Of a DNA stretch of 64,000 bases, positions 59,850-64,000 are shown piece after piece. Source of the stretch: Phycisphaeraceae bacterium (GTDB lineage Bacteria; Planctomycetota; Phycisphaerae; Phycisphaerales; SM1A02); contig JAHBWY010000007.1 in NCBI GenBank assembly GCA_019636735.1, positions 62,001 to 126,000 of the forward strand, in the 5' to 3' direction. The notes under the pieces were generated by a model. That model was not told the DNA's origin and ran no database searches. It worked only from the letters and a program-made list of their open reading frames with translations. The stretch's first letter is position 1; each line of letters opens with the position of its first letter. Made by a program: the position numbers and the translations under genes.

Positions 59850-60274
59850 CCATGTCAGAGACCCGAGTTCACAACTACGAAGCGTTCGTCCTCTTCCCCC
59901 AGTCGGCGGCCGCCGATCTCCAGGGATGCGTCGATCATGTCACCGAGATCATCGCCAACCGCAAGGCGGAGCTGCTCAGCATCGCCAAGTGGGATGAGCG
60001 CCGACTCGCCTATGACATTCGAAGCAACAAGCGAGGCCTCTACCTGCTGGCCTACTTCCGCTGCGACACAAAGCTCGTCAATCAGGTTGAGCGCGACTTC
60101 ACCCTCTCGGAGCGCATCCTTCGGGCCCTCGTGACCCGCTGCGAGCACCTCACCGAGGAGCAGATGCGCAACGCCGAGGCGATGCAGCGCACCCAGGATG
60201 AGGCCCGACTGCGCCGCGATCCGGTCGCGACGGCCCCCGAGGGCGTCACGACCGAGGAGACGACGAGCGCCTGA
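59846..60274 (+). CDS. rpsF: 30S ribosomal protein S6
   Basis: A 142-residue S6 protein. Core: HNYEAFVLFPQSAAADLQGCVDHVTEIIANRKAELLSIAKWDERRLAYDIRSNKRGLYLLAYFRCDTKLVNQVERDFTLSERILRALVTR, where KWDERRLAYDI and KRGLYLLAYF are family signatures. The C-terminal 40 residues are an extra charged tail. The ATG at 59846 (or 59852) overlaps the pth stop. Normally S6 is followed by ssb, rpsR (S18) and rplI; here rpsR is absent. Confidence 0.93.
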   Translation: MTMSETRVHNYEAFVLFPQSAAADLQGCVDHVTEIIANRKAELLSIAKWDERRLAYDIRSNKRGLYLLAYFRCDTKLVNQVERDFTLSERILRALVTRCEHLTEEQMRNAEAMQRTQDEARLRRDPVATAPEGVTTEETTSA

Positions 60275-60281
60275 ACCGGCA

Positions 60282-60314
60282 AGGTCGGCGGGGGCGATCG
60301 CCCCCGGGTGACCT
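60282..60314. terminator. GC-rich palindromic hairpin after rpsF
   Basis: GGGGGCG-AT-CGCCCCC (60290-60305) is a perfect palindrome, with an outer AGGTC/GACCT pair of arms. It starts 8 bases after the rpsF stop. No T-tract follows. It may partly separate rpsF from ssb transcription. Confidence 0.45.
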
Positions 60315-60385
60315 GGCGTCCGGCGGGGCTCGGGGGCTCCAACTCCGGAAAGAAGGAAAGGCGGCCCACGGCCCGGCCTGACCCG

Positions 60386-60393
60386 TATAGAAT
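60386..60393 (+). promoter_or_regulatory. Possible -10 element for ssb
   Basis: TATAGAAT lies about 108 bases before the ssb ATG, downstream of the rpsF hairpin. No clear -35 hexamer is visible. With the hairpin it suggests ssb can be transcribed separately. I see no gene in the rest of 60275-60500. Confidence 0.3.
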
Positions 60394-60500
60394 CCGAACA
60401 TCGCGTCCAGGACGGACGCGTGAGGACGCTTCCGCGGCCTCTCCCAAGGATCAGGGCCGCAAGGCCCACTCTCGAACCGCTTCTGTACGGAGACGACATC

Positions 60501-60950
60501 ATGGCGAACTTCAACAAGGTCATTCTGCTGGGCAACCTCACTCGTGATGTGGAGGTCAAGTCGATTGCCGGGGGGCAGTCGGTCGCGAAGATCGGACTCG
60601 CCATGAATCGCCGCTATCGCACGAAGGAAGGCGATGAGCGCGAGGAGACCACCTTCGTCGATTGTGAGGCGTGGGGTCGGACGGCCGAGGTCATGGGCCA
60701 GTACCTCCGCAAGGGTCAGCCGGTCTTCATCGAGGGCCGTCTCAAGCTCGACCAGTGGGAGGACAAGGATGGCAACAAGCGCTCCCAGCTCAGGGTGGTG
60801 GTCGAGAACTTCCAGTTCGTCGGCGCCCGCGAGAACGGTGGGCGCGATGGGGGTTCCCGTCGTGCCGACGATGGCGGCCGCGATCGCTCCAATTCGCCCT
60901 CGTATGAAGCGGCGCATGTCGCGCCACCCGAGTCCGATGTCCCCTTCTGA
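60501..60950 (+). CDS. ssb: Single-stranded DNA-binding protein
   Basis: A 149-residue SSB. The OB-fold (about 1-108) has ANFNKVILLGNLTRDVEVKSI, KIGLAMNRRYRTKEGDEREETTFVDCEAWGRTAEVMGQYLRKGQPVFIEGRL and LRVVVENFQFVG. A Gly/Arg/Asp-rich linker leads to the C-terminal tip ESDVPF, the acidic-aromatic tail that recruits repair proteins (usual DDDIPF). The ATG at 60501 is chosen because it opens the fold; a weak GGAG lies upstream. Confidence 0.95.
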   Translation: MANFNKVILLGNLTRDVEVKSIAGGQSVAKIGLAMNRRYRTKEGDEREETTFVDCEAWGRTAEVMGQYLRKGQPVFIEGRLKLDQWEDKDGNKRSQLRVVVENFQFVGARENGGRDGGSRRADDGGRDRSNSPSYEAAHVAPPESDVPF

Positions 60951-60968
60951 TCGGTGGCACCGAGCCGC

Positions 60969-60997
60969 TTTACTGCGGTAACGACTTCTGGCACAAT
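60969..60997 (+). promoter_or_regulatory. Probable promoter of rplI
   Basis: TTTACT (60969-60974) and CACAAT (60992-60997) are separated by 17 bases, each matching the consensus at four of six positions. The transcript would start near 61004, just before two hairpins in the rplI leader. Confidence 0.4.
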
Positions 60998-61011
60998 ACC
61001 CGGCTCGCCAC

Positions 61012-61064
61012 GGTCGGGGACCATCGAGGTCCCCGGCCAACACGCTGGGCGTCGTGGCACGCCC
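61012..61064 (+). promoter_or_regulatory. Two-hairpin leader of rplI
   Basis: GGTCGGGGACC/GGTCCCCGGCC (61012-61038; 11-bp stem with one G-U, 5-base loop) is followed by GGGCGT/ACGCCC (61047-61064). They lie between the promoter and the Shine-Dalgarno GAAGGA before the rplI ATG. They may form an autoregulatory ribosomal-protein leader or an attenuator. No known leader family is recognised. Confidence 0.45.
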
Positions 61065-61088
61065 TAACTCCCTGAAGGACAGCGAATC

Positions 61089-61742
61089 ATGAACAAGTCG
61101 CGCATCGAGCTGCTGCTCAATCGAAATGTCGAGAACCTCGGCATCGTCGGTGATGTCGTCAAGGTGAAGCCAGGCTTCGCCCGCAACTATCTCCTCCCCC
61201 ATCGCATCGCCGAGCACCCGACCCCTGAGAAGATCGAGGCTCTCAAGGAGGCCCGCGCCAAGGCACAGGCTGAACTCGCGCGGCTCCGCTCCGAGCGCGT
61301 CGCACTCATTGAGCGGATCGACTCGGTCACCATCAAGCTCGTCCGAAGCTGCAACGACCAGGGCCTGCTCTACGGGGCCGTCAGTCAGCGTGACATCGCC
61401 GACCAGCTCGTGGCCGACGGGTACGGCGTCGACACTCGCGCCGTCCGTCTCGCGAGCCCCATTCGGCGGATCGGCACCTATCACTGCGTCATCCAGTTCG
61501 ATCGCGATCTCCGCGCCGAGATTCACATCGATGTGCTCCCCGACCGCGCGATCGAGGCATTCACCCAGCAGCAGAGCGCGACCACCGAAGCAACAGAAGA
61601 AGCTCCGAAGGATGGCGCTTCCGATGAGGGCGAGCAGGGCGACTCCGCCCCAGGCCGTAAGGGCCCGGCCGACACCGAGGCCGCAGGTGGCAAGGGCGGC
61701 AAGGCACGAAAAGGCGAGACTCCGGCCCGCGAAGGCCGATGA
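61089..61742 (+). CDS. rplI: 50S ribosomal protein L9
   Basis: A 217-residue L9. The N-terminal 23S-rRNA-binding domain has IELLLNRNVENLGIVGDVVKVKPGFARNYLLPHRIAEHPTPE (the signature of L9), then the long connecting helix KIEALKEARAKAQAELARLRSER and the C-terminal domain (LLYGAVSQRDIADQLVADGYGVDTRAVRLASPIRRIGTYHCVIQFDRDLRAEIHIDVLP). About 60 extra residues at the C-terminus are low-complexity Glu/Gly/Lys-rich. GAAGGA precedes the ATG. The usual partner rpsR is not here. Confidence 0.94.
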   Translation: MNKSRIELLLNRNVENLGIVGDVVKVKPGFARNYLLPHRIAEHPTPEKIEALKEARAKAQAELARLRSERVALIERIDSVTIKLVRSCNDQGLLYGAVSQRDIADQLVADGYGVDTRAVRLASPIRRIGTYHCVIQFDRDLRAEIHIDVLPDRAIEAFTQQQSATTEATEEAPKDGASDEGEQGDSAPGRKGPADTEAAGGKGGKARKGETPAREGR

Positions 61743-61788
61743 CGGCAAGCGCCGACGGGAACGATCCCGACCCGGCCCCCACCCGGAC

Positions 61789-61810
61789 TCCCGCCGACGG
61801 ATTGGCGGGA
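61789..61810 (+). terminator. Hairpin between rplI and the TSCPD gene
   Basis: TCCCGCC and GGCGGGA form a perfect 7-bp stem with an 8-base loop in the 125-base gap after rplI. There is no T-tract. Confidence 0.35.
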
Positions 61811-61867
61811 CCCGTGCCGGGGAGTCCGTCCCATCGTCCGGCCCCGCAAGGTCGCCAGGAGCACACG

Positions 61868-62260
61868 ATGCCAACTGTCGTTCTGCGTCGCGAGATCCTT
61901 CCTGAAACCCGCCGTTCGCTCACCCACAAGTTCTCGATCGGAAGCCACGAGGGCTATCTCACCATCGGTCTCTTCCCCGATGGTCGTCCCGGCGAGATCT
62001 TCATCAAGATGAGCAAGGAAGGGTCGACACTCTCGGGTCTCATCCAGGGCTTCTGCCGCGCCTTCAGCCTCGCCCTTCAGCACGGCCTCTCGGCGAGGGA
62101 GGCGGCGGAGCGGTTCCGAGGCATGCGCTTCGAACCGAGCGGCCCCACGAACAACCCGGAGATCCCCGAGGCAACGAGCATCCTCGACTATGTGGCCCGC
62201 TACCTCCAGGCGCACTTCGTCGAGGAAGAGCGCCTGCCGCGAGCGCACGAGCGCGCGTAA
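61868..62260 (+). CDS. Stand-alone TSCPD domain (ribonucleotide-reductase C-terminal type)
   Basis: This 130-residue protein is close to the C-terminal TSCPD domain of adenosylcobalamin-dependent (class II) ribonucleotide reductases: THKFSIGSHEGYLTIGLFPDGRPGEIFIKMSKEGSTLSGLIQGFCRAFSLALQHGL, then MRFEPSGPTNNPEIPEATSILDYVARYL. No catalytic reductase domain is attached. It lacks the usual Cys pair of the reductase tail. It could act in trans on a reductase encoded elsewhere or bind nucleotides as a regulator. AGGAG lies 6 bases before the ATG. The stop codon lies inside the first copy of a downstream tandem repeat. Confidence 0.82.
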   Translation: MPTVVLRREILPETRRSLTHKFSIGSHEGYLTIGLFPDGRPGEIFIKMSKEGSTLSGLIQGFCRAFSLALQHGLSAREAAERFRGMRFEPSGPTNNPEIPEATSILDYVARYLQAHFVEEERLPRAHERA

Positions 62261-62463
62261 GTTCGCGCGGCGTCGAGGCGCCCGACGGAGGCCGCGAGAC
62301 CACTCACTCGACCTTGGGTGACCGCGCGTAAGTTCGCGCGGCATCGGAGCCCCACGGGAACCGCGAAGCAACTCCCTTGCCCATGCGTGACCGCGCGCCA
62401 GTTCGCACGGCGTCGAGGCGCCCGACGGAGACCGCGACACAACTCACTCGACTTCGGGCGACC
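62253..62463 (+). repeat. Three tandem imperfect 70-base repeats
   Basis: Copies at 62253-62323 (71), 62324-62392 (69) and 62393-62463 (71), with a fourth start at 62464. Each begins GCGCGTAAGTTCGCGCGG or close to it, in which CCGCGCG/CGCGCGG is an inverted repeat around TAAGTT. Copies 1 and 3 are more alike than either is to copy 2. They fill the gap between the TSCPD gene and mfd (62261-62490); no gene is seen here. Confidence 0.75.
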
Positions 62464-62490
62464 GCGCGTCTCTTCAAGCAGGCCCATTCC

Positions 62491-64000
62491 TTACGGCCGA
62501 ACCCGATCGTCTTGCGTCGTCGACGCCGCAATCGGCGCCGCAGCACGCAGGCGCTTGCGCAGGATCGCCAGCAGCGTGGCCCCTTCGCGCGCTGCAGGCT
62601 CGGGGCGCCAATAGACCTCGGCGAGCGAAGCACGCTCTTCCGCGGCACTCGTGTTCGCCTTCTTCTCACCCGCGGCGGGCGAGGGCGAGGTCTCAGCCTG
62701 CATGAATGGCAGCACCGGCGCTGGTTCCGGAGCCGCGGGCGCCGGCGCGATCACGCTCACTCGGCCTCGCACACCAGCCATCGCCTCCTTCAGCGCCTCG
62801 GGCCGCTCGCTCGACACCACGATGTCCTGCTCCCGGCGGACGATTGAACGCACCCCCGCCGCCAGTGCCAGCAGGCGAAGCTCCGCGAGATCGATGAGAA
62901 CCTTCGCTCGCTCCGGCAGGGCGCCATACGCGCTCTCGAGATCCCGCGCAACCCGCTCAAGCGCCTCGACGCTCTCCGCGAGCGCCACGCGCCGATAGGC
63001 CTCGAGGCGCCGATGATCGCTGGGAATGTAGCCGCGCGGAATCGCGCCGAGCAACCCGATCTCGACCTTGACCTCGGCGGGCCTCGGACGGGGCTTCCGC
63101 GCGAGCGTCGCCACCGCATCCTCGAGGAGCTGGCAGTACATCTCATAGCCGACGGCGGCGATGTGGCCGCTCTGTTCGGCCCCGAGCAGGTTGCCCGCTC
63201 CGCGGATCTCGAGGTCCCGCATCGCAATCTTGAAACCCGCACCGAGCATCGAGTAGTCCTCGATGGCCTTCACGCGCCGCAGCGCCTCCGGTTTCAGCAC
63301 CTTCTCAGGGTCGAGCAGCAGGTAGCAGTAGGCGCGATGGCTGCTTCGACCGACTCGGCCGCGAAGCTGGTGGAGATCAGCAAGGCCGTAGATCGAGGCG
63401 TCATCGATGAACATCGTGTTCGCGCTGGGGATGTCGATGCCGCTCTCAATGATCGTGGTCGAGATCAGCACATCGGCCTCGCGGCGCATGAAGCGCAGCA
63501 TGACCTCCTCGAGGTCTGACGGGCTCATCTGTCCATGCCCGACAATCAGGCGCGCTTCGGGTACGAGCGTGCGGATCCCGTCAGCCACGCGCTCGATCGA
63601 TCGCACCCGGTTGTGCACGAAGAAGACCTGCCCCTCGCGCGCCAGCTCGCGCCGGATCGCCTGCTGAATGCGCCGCCCGTTCCATGGAATGACCTCGGTG
63701 ACGACTGCACGGCGATCGGGAGGGGGCGTCGTCAGTGAGCTGATGTCGCGCAATCCCAGAAGCGCCATGTGCAGCGTGCGCGGGATCGGTGTGGCGCTCA
63801 GGGTGAGCACATCACAGGTCACGCGTAGCTCGAGAAGTCTCTGCTTGTGCTCCACACCGAAGCGCTGCTCTTCATCGACGATGACCAGCCCGAGGTCGTG
63901 GAAGCGCACATCGGCCGAGAGCAGGCGATGCGTCCCGACCAGCACATCGACCTGCCCGGCGGCGGTCGCCTCGAGCACTTCGCGCTGCTCCGCCGGGCTC
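62491..64000 (-). CDS. mfd: Transcription-repair coupling factor Mfd, C-terminal part
   Basis: The gene enters from the right edge; about 503 C-terminal residues are visible. Seen: VDVLVGTHRLLSADVRFHDLGLVIVDEEQRFGVEHKQRL (motifs II region, DEEQRFG), LTLSATPIPRTLHMALLGLRDISSLTTPP, FVHNRVRSIE, GHGQMSPSDLEEVMLRFMRREADVLISTTIIESGIDIPSANTM, HQLRGRVGRSSHRAYCYLL and the Mfd-specific RDLEIRGAGNLLGAEQSGHIAAVGYEMYCQLLEDAV. It removes stalled RNA polymerase and recruits excision repair. RecG shares the helicase motifs but not the last segment. The tail is Ala/Pro-rich. Confidence 0.93.
   Translation of the reverse strand, partial: SPAEQREVLEATAAGQVDVLVGTHRLLSADVRFHDLGLVIVDEEQRFGVEHKQRLLELRVTCDVLTLSATPIPRTLHMALLGLRDISSLTTPPPDRRAVVTEVIPWNGRRIQQAIRRELAREGQVFFVHNRVRSIERVADGIRTLVPEARLIVGHGQMSPSDLEEVMLRFMRREADVLISTTIIESGIDIPSANTMFIDDASIYGLADLHQLRGRVGRSSHRAYCYLLLDPEKVLKPEALRRVKAIEDYSMLGAGFKIAMRDLEIRGAGNLLGAEQSGHIAAVGYEMYCQLLEDAVATLARKPRPRPAEVKVEIGLLGAIPRGYIPSDHRRLEAYRRVALAESVEALERVARDLESAYGALPERAKVLIDLAELRLLALAAGVRSIVRREQDIVVSSERPEALKEAMAGVRGRVSVIAPAPAAPEPAPVLPFMQAETSPSPAAGEKKANTSAAEERASLAEVYWRPEPAAREGATLLAILRKRLRAAAPIAASTTQDDRVRP

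Noticed and set aside
1..64000. CRISPR arrays, transposases, integrases, rRNA genes, phage genes
   Set aside because: None found by reading; the only tandem repeats are at 62253-62480 and lack CRISPR-like identical repeats and unique spacers.

Overview
This window is a GC-rich, densely packed stretch of bacterial chromosome, with no insertion sequence, prophage, integrase or CRISPR array that I can see. It looks like a Gram-negative-type aerobe with an outer membrane: it has a BamD-like protein, an LptE-like lipoprotein and many lipobox proteins. It makes menaquinone by the futalosine route (mqnC, mqnD) and has a respiratory succinate dehydrogenase, a proton-pumping transhydrogenase and a pyruvate dehydrogenase. 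Protein style, the split pntAA/pntAB/pntB set, the stand-alone GlmU N-domain and the extended L9 fit Planctomycetota (Phycisphaerae) best. That placement is an inference from reading, not from a search.

Layout. 1-5.8 kb: partial lipid kinase, BamD-like and LptE-like envelope genes, FtsH, small membrane protein, GNAT enzyme. 6-13 kb: CoxG-like protein, acyl-CoA dehydrogenase, pntAA-pntAB-pntB, cupin, secreted fasciclin protein. 12.7-16 kb: a chemoreceptor translationally coupled to a UrtA-type binding protein with no transporter. 16-20 kb: pyruvate dehydrogenase operon (pdhA-pdhB-pdhC on the minus strand) with a good promoter and an operator-like dyad. 20-29 kb: S41 protease, trpE, ruvC, YdjY lipoprotein with a structured upstream RNA, double QueD, CDGSH protein, ACT protein, mqnD. 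29-38.9 kb: DUF885 protein, MBL hydrolase, HEAT lipoprotein, MATE exporter, mqnC, ispH, ilvE, rlmN. 38.9-43.2 kb: a very large indolepyruvate-oxidoreductase-like protein that appears to have lost its Fe-S ligands, coupled to a HAD phosphatase. 43-51.4 kb: TPR membrane protein, RluD-like synthase, aat, sbtA-sbtB bicarbonate module, aldehyde dehydrogenase, O-methyltransferase, lipoprotein carbonic anhydrase, unknown lipoprotein. 51.4-56 kb: sdhC-sdhA-sdhB and PPK2. 56-62.3 kb: tRNA-Gln, glmU N-domain, prs, rplY, pth, rpsF, ssb, rplI and a stand-alone ribonucleotide-reductase-type TSCPD domain. 62.3-64 kb: tandem repeats and the C-terminal part of mfd, running off the edge.

Genes are often joined by ATGA or GTGA overlaps (for example pntAA-pntAB-pntB, sbtA-sbtB, glmU-prs, rplY-pth-rpsF, urtA-mcp, pdhA-pdhB, mqnD-ACT). 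Many first genes lack a Shine-Dalgarno sequence and instead have a TAnnnT hexamer 6-10 bases before the start codon, which suggests widespread leaderless mRNAs. The most interesting items are this promoter pattern, the degenerate indolepyruvate-oxidoreductase-like protein, the binding-protein/chemoreceptor pair, the bicarbonate module with a lipid-anchored carbonic anhydrase, the stand-alone TSCPD domain, and several structured leaders or candidate small RNAs.
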